The position numbers were made by a program, and so were the translations under genes. From Betaproteobacteria bacterium (GTDB lineage: Bacteria; Pseudomonadota; Gammaproteobacteria; Burkholderiales; SG8-41): a DNA stretch of 64,000 nt. The notes under the pieces were generated by a model. It saw only the letters and a program-made list of their open reading frames with translations, ran no database searches and had not been told where the DNA came from. Positions 10,673 through 22,154 of the stretch are shown here, piece by piece. How positions within the stretch are numbered: the stretch's first letter is position 1; every line of letters begins with the position of its first letter. The DNA is taken from NCBI GenBank assembly GCA_028292435.1, contig JAQGMI010000106.1:1-64000 (forward strand), read 5' to 3'.

Positions 10673-10698
10673 TAAAAGCTGTCGTCGCGGGGCGACAG
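10673..10698 (-). terminator. Rho-independent-like terminator after the flavodoxin-fold gene
   Basis: Reading the minus strand, a six-base-pair stem CTGTCG/CGACAG with an eight-base loop is followed by CTTTTA. It sits 40 bases past the stop of the flavodoxin-fold gene and upstream of opgG, so it would separate the two transcripts. The T-run is short. Confidence 0.5.
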
Positions 10699-10738
10699 AA
10701 TTGATGCACTTAAAGCGACGATCGAGTTGTCTCCCGTT

Positions 10739-11809
10739 TTACTTCGGGCGCGGACTATCGAGTCCGGCGTCCGGCGAGCGCAATCGTCCCGCGCGTTTTT
10801 CGGCGACGCCCGCAGCGAGCGCGCGCGCGGCATTACGAACTTCTTCCTGCACCGCCGTGTCGCCGTCAAGCGACTGGTGACTCGTCGCGTACGGTTCGTA
10901 ATAGCCGATCATGCGATCAAGCCGCGACATCGGACCCGCCGCAATCATTCCCATCCAGTCCAGCCAGTCGGACAATGCGCGGCGCACGCTTTCTGTCCCT
11001 GCGACATCGCCATGTACGACGATAGCGTAGACACGGTCAGCCAGATGTTTCGGGTACGGCCAGCCTTCAAGTTCCAGATCTTTCGCTTTGGCCGGATCCT
11101 TGCCGGCAGTCGAAGTCGGATCCGGATTGCCGCCGTCCGCGCAGACGAGACGGTCGATCATCAGCTTGAGCGTGGCGGGAACCTGATACCAATAGACCGG
11201 CGTCACGATCAAAATGCCGTGCGCCGCTGTCCAGCGTTCGTAAATTTCGTTCATCCAGTCGTCGGACTGGCCGAGCGAATGATTGGGATAGCACGAGCAC
11301 GGCCAGTGACAAAGCGGCATCGCGGTCGAAACGCAGCCCTTGCACGGATGTATCTTGCGTCCGTATTCGGACGCCAGCAGGCTCATGTCGAGCAGGTCGA
11401 CTTCAATGCCTGCGGTGCGCAGGGTATCGGCCGCAAGCGTCGACAACCGATACGATTTCGACATTTCGCCCGGACAGGTGCCGTCGTTGCGCGCCGATGC
11501 GCAGATCACGAGCACGCGCGAGGTGGCGCCCGCATCGGCCTGGATTTTTGCCGCACGCCGAATTCGCGCGCGGGCGTCGAGCCACTCCAGCGATAGATCG
11601 TAGTCGGGATTTGAGAATTCCGTGCCAGCCTTGCGCGTATTCGGCGCCTTGCGCGAGCCTTGATAGTTATTCCATGCGATTTCTTCAAGCCGCGTTATCG
11701 CGTCGCGCTCGACCGAAAATGACGCATCGAAGAACGAGCGCTCGAAGTGCGCGCGAAACGCATCGCGACTGAGTTTTGCGGGCACCTGGCCTTTGCGGAT
11801 GTCGTTCAT
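10739..11809 (-). CDS. Flavodoxin-fold NAD(P)H-dependent FMN reductase family protein
   Basis: This 356-residue protein has an N-terminal helical extension of about 95 residues, rich in charge. A flavodoxin-like domain follows: RVLVICASARNDGTCPGEMSK for the phosphate loop, LLDMSLLAS, and LIVTPVYWYQVPATLKLMIDRL for the flavin loop. Between them is a cysteine cluster, CKGC then CHWPCSC, about residues 160-180, which is unusual for plain FMN reductases and could bind metal or a cluster. A quinone or nitro-compound reductase role is only a guess from the fold. The ATG at 11809 is preferred because the alternative at 11866 adds a weakly conserved leader; neither has a clear Shine-Dalgarno. Confidence 0.75.
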   Translation of the reverse strand: MNDIRKGQVPAKLSRDAFRAHFERSFFDASFSVERDAITRLEEIAWNNYQGSRKAPNTRKAGTEFSNPDYDLSLEWLDARARIRRAAKIQADAGATSRVLVICASARNDGTCPGEMSKSYRLSTLAADTLRTAGIEVDLLDMSLLASEYGRKIHPCKGCVSTAMPLCHWPCSCYPNHSLGQSDDWMNEIYERWTAAHGILIVTPVYWYQVPATLKLMIDRLVCADGGNPDPTSTAGKDPAKAKDLELEGWPYPKHLADRVYAIVVHGDVAGTESVRRALSDWLDWMGMIAAGPMSRLDRMIGYYEPYATSHQSLDGDTAVQEEVRNAARALAAGVAEKRAGRLRSPDAGLDSPRPK

Positions 11810-12059
11810 GGGAGATTTCGGTGGTCGTGGCGCTCGCGTGCCGACGATGGCAAGGTTACGGGACATCGTCGGTTGCCGTTGTCGGCAGTTCGCCTAACCG
11901 CTCGTCAGATTCGGCTGACGGATCACGTCACAGTTTTTTCCGGTGCGGAGTGTGCCGGGGAGTTGAATCCGATTTCTTACATCGTCGCGAGCGGCTCGCC
12001 GATAGTCCGAAGCAATGCGACGGGGCACACTCGATCTTCCAATTTGAGGAGTGACGACG

Positions 12060-12250
12060 ATGAACGACAACGAGAAACCGGTCGACGAACGGAACCGACG
12101 CAAGCCCGCGCAAAAGACGACGCGCAAGGCCCATAAGCCTGGCGAAGACATCAAGCACGTCGTCGAAACCGGGCTGCCCCCGGGAATCAGTGTGGAGCAG
12201 GCAAAGGACCCGGGTGCGCATGCGCCGGGCGGGCCGGTCGAAAACCGAAG

Positions 12251-12254
<4 letters not shown>
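12060..12254 (+). CDS. Small basic, probably disordered protein (64 aa), unknown
   Basis: The sequence starts [15 protein letters not shown] and is rich in Lys, Arg, Pro and Gly, with no hydrophobic core. It is very likely disordered and may bind nucleic acid. A good Shine-Dalgarno GAGGAG lies eight bases before the ATG, which argues that it is translated; an upstream GTG at 12051 overlaps that site and is less likely. Its TAA and the TAA of ybiT on the other strand share one palindromic TTAA. I do not recognise the family. Confidence 0.6.
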
Positions 12255-13849
<1,595 letters not shown>

Positions 13850-13908
13850 GCTATAGTCCGATCCGAATGGTTGCTCACGGCGCCGCGCTTCGCGCGGGCG
13901 CTGGAGGA

Positions 13909-14727
13909 TTAAGCTTTTTTGCTTTTAAGCGCCGGGACGAGATGCGGCGCCAGCGCCTGGATAAGCTGCGCGAAGATTTTCGGGTTTCCGGCGACGATGT
14001 TGCCGGATTCGAGATAGCCGCCGTTGCCTTCAAGATCGCCAACGAGGCCGCCGGCTTCGGTAACGAGCAGGCTGCCCGCCGCCATGTCCCACGGACTCAA
14101 GCCGAATTCCCAAAATCCGTCGAGGCGCCCGGCGGCAACATAAGCGAGATCAAGCGTCGCTGCGCCGGCGCGCCGCAGGCCCGAGGTCTTTTGCGTGAGA
14201 TCCTTAAACATCGCGAGGTAAGCATCGATGCTGCTGAACTCGCGAAACGGAAAGCCGGTGCCGATCAGGCTTTTTTGCAGATTGATGCGTTTGCTGATGC
14301 GCAGGCGCTTGTCGTTCAGGTAGGCGCCGCGGCCGCGCGAAGCGGTGAACAAATCATTGTGCACCGGATCGTAAATCACCGCCTGCGACAGCACGCCTTT
14401 GTGCGAAAGCGCGATCGACACGGCGTATTGCGGAAAGCCATGCAGGAAATTCGTCGTGCCGTCGAGCGGGTCAATAATCCACAAAAACTCGGATTTGCCG
14501 CTCGCGCCGGTCTCTTCGGCAAGCACTGCATGCGTCGGATAGGCTTCGCGCAGCACGCGTACGATTGCATCCTCGGCCGCGCGATCGACTTCGGACACAT
14601 AGTCATTGGCGGCTTTTTCCGTGACGGACAGGATGTCGAGGTTTTGCGACGCGCGATTGATGATGGTGCCGGCGCGCCGCGCCGCCTTTACGGCGGTGTT
14701 CAACATCGGATGCATCATCGCCGGCAT
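13909..14727 (-). CDS. suhB: Inositol-1-monophosphatase SuhB
   Basis: This is a Mg-dependent inositol monophosphatase family protein of 272 residues. In bacteria SuhB also works in rRNA transcription antitermination. Metal-binding motifs are EETG (about 70) and [10 protein letters not shown] (about 84-93), and the C-terminal block is [17 protein letters not shown]. The ATG at 14727 has GGAG six bases upstream, which decides the start over nearby internal ATGs. The gene is divergent from trmJ. Confidence 0.93.
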   Translation of the reverse strand: MPAMMHPMLNTAVKAARRAGTIINRASQNLDILSVTEKAANDYVSEVDRAAEDAIVRVLREAYPTHAVLAEETGASGKSEFLWIIDPLDGTTNFLHGFPQYAVSIALSHKGVLSQAVIYDPVHNDLFTASRGRGAYLNDKRLRISKRINLQKSLIGTGFPFREFSSIDAYLAMFKDLTQKTSGLRRAGAATLDLAYVAAGRLDGFWEFGLSPWDMAAGSLLVTEAGGLVGDLEGNGGYLESGNIVAGNPKIFAQLIQALAPHLVPALKSKKA

Positions 14728-14849
14728 GTGAACTCCGATGAGCAGCGTTCGTCAGTGCGCGCGCATTGATCGCCGGTTGAAATGCGGCAATTCAACCCCG
14801 GTGCGGCAGTTACGCATATGATGGCATTTTTCATTGGCGCGTATTTTAA

Positions 14850-15581
14850 GTGAATAACGTCAGCCCGCTCAAAAATATTCGCGTCGTGCTGACGCAACCG
14901 AGTCACCCCGGCAACATCGGCGCCGCTGCGCGCGCGATGAAAACAATGGGGCTTGATGCGCTGTATCTCGTCAATCCGCGCAAATTTCCGCATGCGGACG
15001 CGGATGCCCGTGCTTCCGGCGCGCTCGACGTGCTGCAGAATGCGCGTATTTGCACAACGCTTGCCGATGCCATTGGCGATTGCGTGCTCGCGGTTGCGAC
15101 CTCGTCGCGGCAGCGGGAACTGCGCCACGAAATGATGAGTGCGCGGCAAGCCGCCAGCGCGATGATCGAGTCGGCGGCCGCCCATCCGGTCGCGCTCGTG
15201 TTTGGCAATGAAACGTCGGGGCTTAGCAGCGAAGAAGCGGGGCTATGCAACCTGTGGGCGTATGTGCCGGCGAATCCGGAATACGCGTCGCTGAATCTCG
15301 CCGCTGCGGTGCAAATTTTTGCGTATGAATTGCGAATGGCCGCCGTTGATGCCGTTCATTCACCGGCGCCTGAATTCGACGCGGCGACGAACGAACAGGT
15401 CGAGCAGGTTTATCGGCATTTCGAGGAGACGATGATTGCGACCGGTTTTCTCGATCCCGCGAATCCCAAGCGCTTGCTGCCGCGTTTGCGGCGCATGCTC
15501 GCGCGCGCGCGACTCGAGTCGGATGAGGTAAACATTTTGCGCGGCTTCCTCAAAACTGTGCGCAAGCCGCCGACTCAATAG
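14850..15581 (+). CDS. trmJ: tRNA (cytidine/uridine-2'-O-)-methyltransferase TrmJ
   Basis: This SPOUT-class methyltransferase of 243 residues modifies the 2'-O of position 32 in some tRNAs. Family motifs are seen at TQPSHPGNIGAAARAMK (about 15), LVFGNETSGLSSEE (about 116) and NLAAAVQIFAYEL, which form the trefoil-knot SAM site. The C-terminal helical extension (about 170-243) is complete. The start is a GTG with no strong Shine-Dalgarno. Confidence 0.93.
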   Translation: MNNVSPLKNIRVVLTQPSHPGNIGAAARAMKTMGLDALYLVNPRKFPHADADARASGALDVLQNARICTTLADAIGDCVLAVATSSRQRELRHEMMSARQAASAMIESAAAHPVALVFGNETSGLSSEEAGLCNLWAYVPANPEYASLNLAAAVQIFAYELRMAAVDAVHSPAPEFDAATNEQVEQVYRHFEETMIATGFLDPANPKRLLPRLRRMLARARLESDEVNILRGFLKTVRKPPTQ

Positions 15582-15619
15582 CTATACGCGGCCATTCGCC
15601 GCGCCGCCTTGTCCCAAAG

Positions 15620-15648
15620 TTGACTGAATTAGTGGGGCATCGTATGCT
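15620..15648 (+). promoter_or_regulatory. Sigma-70 promoter of cysE
   Basis: TTGACT at 15620-15625 and TATGCT at 15643-15648 are separated by exactly 17 bases. The predicted transcription start is about 20 bases before the cysE ATG. Confidence 0.7.
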
Positions 15649-15675
15649 GCGCCCCTTATCTCTTTCTAATCAATC

Positions 15676-16404
15676 ATGTTCGCTCGTCTTAAAGAAGAAA
15701 TCGCGGTCGTCTTCGAGCGTGATCCCGCCGCCCGCAATACTTGGGAGGTCCTCACCTGTTATCCCGGATTTCATGCGTTGCTGATTCACCGACTGGCACA
15801 TTGGCTATGGGGCGAACGGCTACGCTGGTGCGGGCGCATGGTCTCGCATCTCGGGCGCTGGCTGACCGGCATTGAAATTCATCCGGGCGCGCGAATCGGC
15901 CGCCGCTTTTTCATCGATCACGGCATGGGTGTCGTCATCGGTGAAACGGCTGAGATTGGCGACGATTGCACGCTGTATCACGGCGTCACGCTCGGCGGCA
16001 CGTCGTGGAACAAAGGTAAACGCCATCCGACGCTCGGCAATGGCGTCGTGCTCGGCGCCGGCGCAAAAATTCTGGGTCCGATCACGATCGGCGACCGTGC
16101 ACGGGTCGGCTCCAATGCGGTTGTGGTGAAAGATGTGCCGCCAGGCGCAACCGCGATCGGGATTCCCGCCCGCATTATTGCGGCGCAGGCGGACGACCGG
16201 ACCGGCTTCTCGGCGTACGCGATCGGCAGCGACATGAACGATCCGATCGCCAAGGCGATTCACGAACTGATCGACCACAGCGTCAGTACCGATCAGCGGC
16301 TCGAGCAAATTCTGGAGCAGCTCAAACAACTCGGTGCGGACTGCGGCAAGGTCAGGGAACGCGACGGCTTCGACGCTAAATACCTGAACCGTATTGTTGA
16401 TTGA
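15676..16404 (+). CDS. cysE: Serine O-acetyltransferase CysE
   Basis: CysE makes O-acetylserine, the first step of cysteine synthesis. The protein has 242 residues: a short N-terminal helical domain and a left-handed beta-helix of hexapeptide repeats ([43 protein letters not shown]). It is of the short type, like the cysE next to iscR in some other proteobacteria. The end overlaps the -35 box of the iscR promoter. Placement next to two cysteine desulfurases links cysteine supply to iron-sulfur assembly. Confidence 0.93.
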   Translation: MFARLKEEIAVVFERDPAARNTWEVLTCYPGFHALLIHRLAHWLWGERLRWCGRMVSHLGRWLTGIEIHPGARIGRRFFIDHGMGVVIGETAEIGDDCTLYHGVTLGGTSWNKGKRHPTLGNGVVLGAGAKILGPITIGDRARVGSNAVVVKDVPPGATAIGIPARIIAAQADDRTGFSAYAIGSDMNDPIAKAIHELIDHSVSTDQRLEQILEQLKQLGADCGKVRERDGFDAKYLNRIVD

Positions 16405-16425
16405 TTTCATCAAGTATTGTATACT
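16397..16425 (+). promoter_or_regulatory. Sigma-70 promoter of the iscR-suf operon
   Basis: TTGATT (16397-16402) and TATACT (16420-16425) are spaced by 17 bases. The -35 overlaps the cysE stop codon. The likely start near 16432 gives a leader of about 57 bases before the iscR ATG. Confidence 0.7.
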
Positions 16426-16445
16426 TGACTAAACTCATCGTGTAT
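16421..16445 (+). promoter_or_regulatory. Type 1 IscR-binding site overlapping the -10 box
   Basis: The 25-base site reads ATACTTGACT, AAACT, CATCGTGTAT. Compared with the E. coli type 1 consensus (ATASYYGACT, RWWWY, AGTCRRSTAT) it agrees at 21 of 25 positions, with a perfect left half. It covers the -10 box and the predicted start, the right place for repression by cluster-loaded IscR. Confidence 0.7.
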
Positions 16446-16488
16446 TGGTCGGTTGTCTGTAAGTAGCTGATTACTTGAGAGGTATCGT

Positions 16489-16968
16489 ATGAGATTAACG
16501 ACGAAGGGGCGGTTCGCAGTGACGGCCATGGTCGATTTAGGCATGCGGCACGGGGGCGGTCCGGTAACGCTGGCCGAGATCAGCCATCGTCAGAAGATTT
16601 CGCTCTCCTACCTTGAGCAGCTGTTCGGCAAGCTGCGCCGCAACGGGCTGGTCGACAGCGTGCGCGGCCCAGGCGGTGGTTATTGCCTCGCCGGAGAAAT
16701 GGCGAAGATGTCGGTCGCCGACATCATCGTGGCGGTCGACGAGCCGATCGACGCGACGCAATGCGCGGGCAAGGAAAATTGCCACGACGATCACAAATGC
16801 ATCACGCACGATCTGTGGGCAAACCTTAACGAGCACATCATCGATTACCTGCGCGCCGTTTCGCTGAAGCAGCTCGTCGACGAGCAAAAGGCGAAGCAGC
16901 AGGGCGTCGCGCAGGTGCACGACATGCGTGATTCCGCCAAACGCGAACGCACGCCGGCGACGGCGTGA
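16489..16968 (+). CDS. iscR: Rrf2-family iron-sulfur regulator IscR
   Basis: IscR senses the cell's iron-sulfur status and represses the isc/suf genes when it carries a [2Fe-2S] cluster. The 159-residue protein opens with the winged-helix MRLTTKGRFAVTAMVDL and HRQKISLSYLEQLF. It carries the three cluster cysteines in the exact E. coli spacing, C-x5-C-x5-C (QCAGKENCHDDHKC), plus the His ligand in CITHDLW. An IscR-type operator lies over its own promoter. It is the first gene of a nine-gene same-strand run ending in a terminator at 24460. Confidence 0.95.
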   Translation: MRLTTKGRFAVTAMVDLGMRHGGGPVTLAEISHRQKISLSYLEQLFGKLRRNGLVDSVRGPGGGYCLAGEMAKMSVADIIVAVDEPIDATQCAGKENCHDDHKCITHDLWANLNEHIIDYLRAVSLKQLVDEQKAKQQGVAQVHDMRDSAKRERTPATA

Positions 16969-16992
16969 GCGCTTAACCCGGCATCGCTTTCA

Positions 16993-18138
16993 ATGAAGCA
17001 CGTTTACTTCGATCACAACGCAACCACGCCGCTCGACGAGCGCGTGCTCGCTGCGATGTTGCCGTACCTGCGCGAGCAATACGGCAATGCGTCGAGCCGG
17101 CACGAATTCGGCACCCTCGCGCGAAAAGCGGTCAATCAGGCGCGCGAGCAGGTTGCAGCACTCGTTGGCGTGCAGCCGGTGCAGGTCGTATTCACCAGCG
17201 GCGGCACCGAGGGCAACAATTCTTTCGTCAAAGGTGCGGCCGGCATGCTGAAGCCTGGCCAGATTGCGGTGAGCGCGATCGAGCATCCGTGCGTAGCGAA
17301 ACCGGCACAGGAGCTGGCGCGCGCGGGTTGGAAAGTGCGCAAGCTCGCCGTCGATACGGAGGGACGCATTGATCTGACGGATGTTGCCGCAGCGCTCAAA
17401 GAGCCGACGGGCATCGTGTCCGTCATGTTCGCCAACAATGAAACCGGCGTCATCCAGGATGTCGCGGCGGTCGGCGAACTCGCGCGCGCAGCACGTGCGT
17501 GGATGCACACCGACGCCGTGCAGGCGCTGGGCAAGATCGAGGTCGATTTTCCGGCGCTGAACGTGCATGCAATGACCATCTCGGCGCACAAGATTTACGG
17601 GCCCAAAGGTGTAGGCGCGCTGGTGCTCGACAAGCGCATCGAATTGAAACCGCTGATGAGCGGGGGCGGACACGAACAGGGTTTGCGTTCCGGCACCGAG
17701 AACGTGCCGGGCATCGTCGGCTTTGGCGCCGCTTGCGAACTGGCTGCCGGTCGCGTGCGAGAGTTGGCGCCGCGTCTGGCTGAGATGCGCTCGCAACTCG
17801 AGCGCACGCTGCGCGGCATGGGCGCCGTCATCTTCGGTGCGGGCGCGACGCGCGTGCCCAACACGAGTTATTTCACATTTCCCGGTATCGAAGGCGAGAC
17901 GCTGGTCATCGAACTGGATAACGCGGGGTTCGCTGTCGCGAGCGGCGCGGCGTGTTCGAGCACGAGCACCGAGCCCAGCGCGACTTTGCTCGCGATGGGC
18001 GTCGCGCCTGACATTGCGCGCGGCGCGGTGCGGCTGAGCCTTGGCAGCGGCAACACGCCGGCCGAAGTCGAAGCCTTCCTGCGCGCGCTAACGGGTGTCG
18101 TGGCGCGATTGAAACAACTGACGGCGATGGCCGTCTAA
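16993..18138 (+). CDS. iscS: Cysteine desulfurase, IscS/NifS class (group I)
   Basis: This PLP enzyme takes sulfur from cysteine for iron-sulfur and other thio-cofactors. It has 381 residues against 404 for E. coli IscS, nearer the NifS length. The PLP lysine is in SAHKIYGPKGVGAL. The catalytic cysteine is in SGAACSSTSTEPS on the long flexible loop that marks group I. It follows iscR by 24 bases. A second, group II desulfurase (sufS) sits in the same operon, so the two probably divide the work. The symbol is by homology; nifS-like naming would also fit. Confidence 0.88.
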   Translation: MKHVYFDHNATTPLDERVLAAMLPYLREQYGNASSRHEFGTLARKAVNQAREQVAALVGVQPVQVVFTSGGTEGNNSFVKGAAGMLKPGQIAVSAIEHPCVAKPAQELARAGWKVRKLAVDTEGRIDLTDVAAALKEPTGIVSVMFANNETGVIQDVAAVGELARAARAWMHTDAVQALGKIEVDFPALNVHAMTISAHKIYGPKGVGALVLDKRIELKPLMSGGGHEQGLRSGTENVPGIVGFGAACELAAGRVRELAPRLAEMRSQLERTLRGMGAVIFGAGATRVPNTSYFTFPGIEGETLVIELDNAGFAVASGAACSSTSTEPSATLLAMGVAPDIARGAVRLSLGSGNTPAEVEAFLRALTGVVARLKQLTAMAV

Positions 18139-18168
18139 TCAGAATCCATTGAGCAAACGGTAAACATC

Positions 18169-18510
18169 ATGGCAATTACAGTGACTGAAAATGCGGCGAA
18201 ACAAATTCGCAACCAGCTGGCCAAACGCGGTAAAGGTCTGGGCCTGCGTGTCGGCATCAAGAAAGTCGGTTGCTCGGGTTTTGCCTACACGTTCGACTAC
18301 GCGGATGACGTGGGCGTCGACGATCGCGCATTTGACGCGCACGATGCCAAAGTGGTTGTCGATGCCGAAAGCCTCGCTGTGCTCGACGGTTCACGGCTCG
18401 ACTTCGTCAAGGAAGGCCTGAAGCAGATGTTCAAGTTCGACAACCCGAATGTCGACGGTACCTGCGGTTGCGGCGAGAGCTTCAACCTGAAGGAAGCTGT
18501 CAAACCCTGA
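18169..18510 (+). CDS. iscA: A-type iron-sulfur carrier IscA
   Basis: This 113-residue HesB/IscA-family carrier moves or matures clusters. Its three ligand cysteines are C35 (KKVGCSGFAY) and the C-terminal pair in GTCGCGESF. It follows iscS by 30 bases and is separated from sufB by a 121-base gap holding an inverted repeat. ErpA- or SufA-type naming cannot be fully excluded; context with iscR-iscS favours iscA. Confidence 0.85.
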   Translation: MAITVTENAAKQIRNQLAKRGKGLGLRVGIKKVGCSGFAYTFDYADDVGVDDRAFDAHDAKVVVDAESLAVLDGSRLDFVKEGLKQMFKFDNPNVDGTCGCGESFNLKEAVKP

Positions 18511-18600
18511 TCCGCCAAGGACGCAGAGGAAAAGCTACTGCATTGAGTTCCTCGAGGTCTTTCGACTTTCCTTTGTGACCTTCGCGCCCTTTGCGGTTAA
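18511..18600. repeat. Imperfect inverted repeat in the iscA-sufB gap, dispersed-repeat look
   Basis: The left arm CCGCCAAGGACGCAGAGGAAA (interrupted matches) pairs with the right arm, whose reverse complement begins ACCGCAAAGGGCGCGAAGG and ends AAAGGAAA. The motif 'CGCAAAGG..GCGAAGG' is, from memory, common as an intergenic repeat in many genomes. Transcribed, it would make a long hairpin between iscA and sufB that could act as an attenuator or as an mRNA-stability element. Confidence 0.55.
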
Positions 18601-18631
18601 AGATTTAAGTATTAAGTCTTATTAGGCAATC

Positions 18632-20068
18632 ATGAGTTCAGTTCTCCAAAATCTAGTCAACCAGCCGTACAAGCACGGCTTCGTCACCGACATCGAGTCC
18701 GATGTTGCGCCGAAAGGCTTGAACGAAGACACGATCCGCATGATTTCGGCGAAGAAGAGCGAACCCGAATGGCTGCTCGAGTTTCGCCTGAAGGCGTACG
18801 CGCAGTGGCTCAAGATGGACGAGCCGACGTGGCCGAACGTGCACTATTCGAAAATCGATTACCAGGCGATCAGCTACTACTCGGCGCCCAAGCCGAACAA
18901 GATGTTGAAAAGCATGGACGAGGTCGATCCCGAACTGCTGCGCACGTTCGAAAAGCTCGGCGTGCCGATGAATGAGCGCGCGAAACTCGCGGGCGTCGCG
19001 GTCGACGTGATCTTTGACAGTGTCTCCGTCGCAACCACGTACAAGGCCAAACTCGCCGAAGTCGGGATCATTTTCTGTTCGATTTCCGAGGCGGTGCATC
19101 AGCATCCCGAACTCGTGAAGCAATACATGGGCAGCGTGGTGCCGGTCGGCGACAATTTTTATGCGGCGCTCAATTCGGCGGTGTTTACCGACGGCTCGTT
19201 TTGTTTTATTCCGAAGGGCGTCAAATGCCCGATGGATCTGTCGACGTATTTCCGCATTAACACGGAATCGTCAGGCCAGTTCGAGCGCACGCTGATCATC
19301 GCCGAAGACGGCGCGTCTGTGTCTTATCTGGAAGGTTGCACGGCGCCGAAGTTCGACACCAACCAGCTGCACGCGGCGGTCGTAGAGCTCGTCGCGCTCG
19401 ACAACGCTGACATCAAGTACTCGACCGTGCAGAACTGGTATGCGGGTGACGAGAACGGCGTCGGCGGTATTTATAACTTCGTGACCAAGCGCGGCCTGTG
19501 CAAAGGCGTCAACTCGCGCATTTCATGGACTCAGGTAGAGACCGGTTCGGCAATTACGTGGAAATATCCGAGCTGCATTTTGCGCGGCGACAACTCGGTC
19601 GGCGAGTTCTATTCTGTGGCGCTGACGAACCACATGCAGCAGGCGGATACCGGCACCAAGATGATCCACATGGGAAAGAACACGCGCAGCACCATCGTCA
19701 GCAAGGGCATTTCGGCCGGGCGCTCGAACAATAGTTACCGCGGCCTCGTGCGCATTGCGCCGACGGCGGCGGGCGCGCGCAATTACTCGCAATGCGACTC
19801 GATGCTGATCGGCGACCGCTGCGGTGCCAATACGTTTCCGTATATCGACGTGCGCAATCCAAGCGCCAAGGTCGAGCACGAAGCGTCGACGTCAAAGATC
19901 GGCGAAGACCAGCTCTTTTATTTCGCGCAGCGCGGCATCGGCGCCGAAGAAGCGGTCTCGATGATCATCAACGGATTCTGTAAGGATGTGTTTCAACAAT
20001 TGCCGATGGAGTTCGCCGTCGAGGCGACCAAGCTGCTCGGTCTCAAGCTCGAAGGAAGCGTCGGATGA
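18632..20068 (+). CDS. sufB: Iron-sulfur scaffold subunit SufB
   Basis: SufB is the core scaffold of the SufBC2D complex where clusters are built. Its 478 residues match the family length. Conserved blocks include [47 protein letters not shown], and the C-terminal [23 protein letters not shown] with the cysteine proposed for cluster building. The stop overlaps the sufC start as ATGA. Confidence 0.96.
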   Translation: MSSVLQNLVNQPYKHGFVTDIESDVAPKGLNEDTIRMISAKKSEPEWLLEFRLKAYAQWLKMDEPTWPNVHYSKIDYQAISYYSAPKPNKMLKSMDEVDPELLRTFEKLGVPMNERAKLAGVAVDVIFDSVSVATTYKAKLAEVGIIFCSISEAVHQHPELVKQYMGSVVPVGDNFYAALNSAVFTDGSFCFIPKGVKCPMDLSTYFRINTESSGQFERTLIIAEDGASVSYLEGCTAPKFDTNQLHAAVVELVALDNADIKYSTVQNWYAGDENGVGGIYNFVTKRGLCKGVNSRISWTQVETGSAITWKYPSCILRGDNSVGEFYSVALTNHMQQADTGTKMIHMGKNTRSTIVSKGISAGRSNNSYRGLVRIAPTAAGARNYSQCDSMLIGDRCGANTFPYIDVRNPSAKVEHEASTSKIGEDQLFYFAQRGIGAEEAVSMIINGFCKDVFQQLPMEFAVEATKLLGLKLEGSVG

Positions 20069-20859
20069 TTTACCAGGACAGCAAAACGCTGCTCGAAGTG
20101 CGCGGATTGCGCGCGACGGTCAACGGCATCGAAATTCTCAAAGGCATCGACCTCACGGTCAAGAGCGGCGAAGTGCACGCCATCATGGGTCCGAACGGCT
20201 CGGGCAAGAGCACGTTCGCCAAGGTGCTTGCCGGTCATCCCGCTTACGAGGTGACGGGCGGGTCTGTCCTGTTTCAGGGCAAGAATCTCTTCGAGCTCAA
20301 AGCGGAAGAGCGCGCGCGCGCCGGATTATTTCTGGGCTTCCAGTATCCGATCGAAATTCCCGGTGTGGCCAACAGCCAGTTTCTGCGTCTCGCGTACAAC
20401 ACGGTGCAGACGCAGCGCGGCAATGAAGAACTCGACCCGCTCGAATTCGACGATTTTGTGCGCGAAAAGATGCGTCTCCTCGAAATGAATCCCGACTTTC
20501 TCGATCGCAGCGTCAACGAAGGTTTTTCGGGCGGCGAGAAGAAGCGCAACGAAATTCTGCAGATGGCGCTGCTCGAGCCGCATCTGGCGATTCTCGACGA
20601 GACGGACTCGGGGCTCGACATCGATGCGCTGCGCGTGGTGGCGGGCGGCGTCAATCAGCTTGCGACCAGGGATAATGCGGTCGTGCTGGTCACCCACTAT
20701 CAGCGCCTGCTCAACTACATCGTGCCCGACTTCGTGCATGTGATGGAAGCGGGCCGCGTAATCAAGACCGGCGACAAGGCACTGGCCCTCGAGCTCGAGT
20801 CGCGCGGTTACGATTGGGTGAGCGCCGAATACAAAGCAGCGGCAAGGGCACCGGCATGA
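20065..20859 (+). CDS. sufC: Iron-sulfur assembly ATPase SufC
   Basis: SufC is the cytosolic ABC-type ATPase that drives conformational change in SufBCD. It has 264 residues. Walker A is [12 protein letters not shown] (about 44), the signature is [11 protein letters not shown] (about 155), and Walker B is [18 protein letters not shown], where the aspartate-glutamate and D-loop residues are typical of SufC. ATGA overlaps couple it to both sufB and sufD. Confidence 0.96.
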   Translation: MIYQDSKTLLEVRGLRATVNGIEILKGIDLTVKSGEVHAIMGPNGSGKSTFAKVLAGHPAYEVTGGSVLFQGKNLFELKAEERARAGLFLGFQYPIEIPGVANSQFLRLAYNTVQTQRGNEELDPLEFDDFVREKMRLLEMNPDFLDRSVNEGFSGGEKKRNEILQMALLEPHLAILDETDSGLDIDALRVVAGGVNQLATRDNAVVLVTHYQRLLNYIVPDFVHVMEAGRVIKTGDKALALELESRGYDWVSAEYKAAARAPA

Positions 20860-22154
20860 CGATTGCCGCAACCAATCGTTATCTGGCCGGCCTGCTCGAA
20901 GGGCGACCGGCGCCGCAAGCGACCCCGCTCGGCTGGTTCAACGATTTGCGCGCGCACGCCGTCGATCGCGTGAGTGCGCTCAGCGTGCCGACCACGCGCG
21001 ACGAAGACTGGCGTTTCACCGACATCTCGCCGTTGACGAAGATATCGTTCCAGCCGGCGCGCGGCGCGGGTTCGCTCGAAGCGGCGGACATCGAACCGTT
21101 CGTGCTACCTGAAGCCGGCGCGCGCCTGGTATTCATCGACGGCGTTTACGCGCCGCGACTCAGCTTCAATCATTGGGGCGTCGAAGTCGGCACGATCGCG
21201 GCGGGTTTGTCCGCGACGAATTCTGCATTGCAGGCCCATCTCGGCCGCCATGCGGGGTTCGACAACAATGCATTTTCTGCGCTGAATACCGCGTTCCTGA
21301 ATGACGGCGCGTTCGTCAATGTGGCCGCGAACATCATTGCGACGAAGCCGGTACATCTGCTCTTCATCGCGACGCAAGCGATGGCGGCCAGTTATCCGCG
21401 CTGCCTTGTCATGGCTGCACCCGGCAGCGCCGTCAGCATCATCGAAGATTTTGTTTCGCTGCAGGACGCTGCTTACTTCACGAATGCAGTCACTGAAATC
21501 GCCATCGCCGACGACGCGTGCGTCGAGCATGTGCGCGTGCAGCGTGAAGGCGCGCAGGCATTTCACATCGCGAATTGCGCGGTGTCGCTCGGCCACTCGA
21601 GCCGCTATCAATCGGTCAGTGTGGCGATTGGCGCGCGCATCTCGCGGTATAACCTGAATGTCGAACAGACCGCGGAAGGCGCCGAGTGCGCAATCGACGG
21701 CCTAGCGCTGATCAACGAAACTCAGCTTGCCGATACGCATACCTGCATCGATCACGCGAAGCCGCATGGCGTGAGCCGGCAGCAGCACAAGTGCATCGTC
21801 GATGGCTCCGCGCACGCGGTATTCAACGGCAAGATCATGGTCAGGCACGGTGCGCAGCTCACGAACTCATCACAATCGAGCCGCAACCTCCTGTTGAGCG
21901 GCAAAGCGCGCATCGATACCAAACCGCAGCTCGAAATTTTCGCCGATGACGTGAAGTGCGCGCACGGCGCGACCGTCGGCCAGCTCGATGCCGACGAGAT
22001 TTTTTATTTAAAAAGCCGCGGCTTGTCCGAAACGGCGGCGCGCAATCTGCTGACTTATGCGTTCGGTGCTGAAATCATTGAGCGAATTTCCGTTACCTCC
22101 CTCAAAACCCGGCTCGAGCAGACCGTGCTCGCGCAAACCAGCCGCCCCTCATGA
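20856..22154 (+). CDS. sufD: Iron-sulfur assembly protein SufD
   Basis: SufD is the SufB paralogue that completes SufBC2D and helps iron entry. From the ATG at 20856 it has 432 residues. It shows the [13 protein letters not shown] block near residue 45 and the C-terminal [24 protein letters not shown] block with the conserved His used by SufD. The frame is open 42 bases further upstream, but the ATGA overlap with sufC decides the start. The stop overlaps sufS as ATGA. Confidence 0.95.
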   Translation: MTIAATNRYLAGLLEGRPAPQATPLGWFNDLRAHAVDRVSALSVPTTRDEDWRFTDISPLTKISFQPARGAGSLEAADIEPFVLPEAGARLVFIDGVYAPRLSFNHWGVEVGTIAAGLSATNSALQAHLGRHAGFDNNAFSALNTAFLNDGAFVNVAANIIATKPVHLLFIATQAMAASYPRCLVMAAPGSAVSIIEDFVSLQDAAYFTNAVTEIAIADDACVEHVRVQREGAQAFHIANCAVSLGHSSRYQSVSVAIGARISRYNLNVEQTAEGAECAIDGLALINETQLADTHTCIDHAKPHGVSRQQHKCIVDGSAHAVFNGKIMVRHGAQLTNSSQSSRNLLLSGKARIDTKPQLEIFADDVKCAHGATVGQLDADEIFYLKSRGLSETAARNLLTYAFGAEIIERISVTSLKTRLEQTVLAQTSRPS

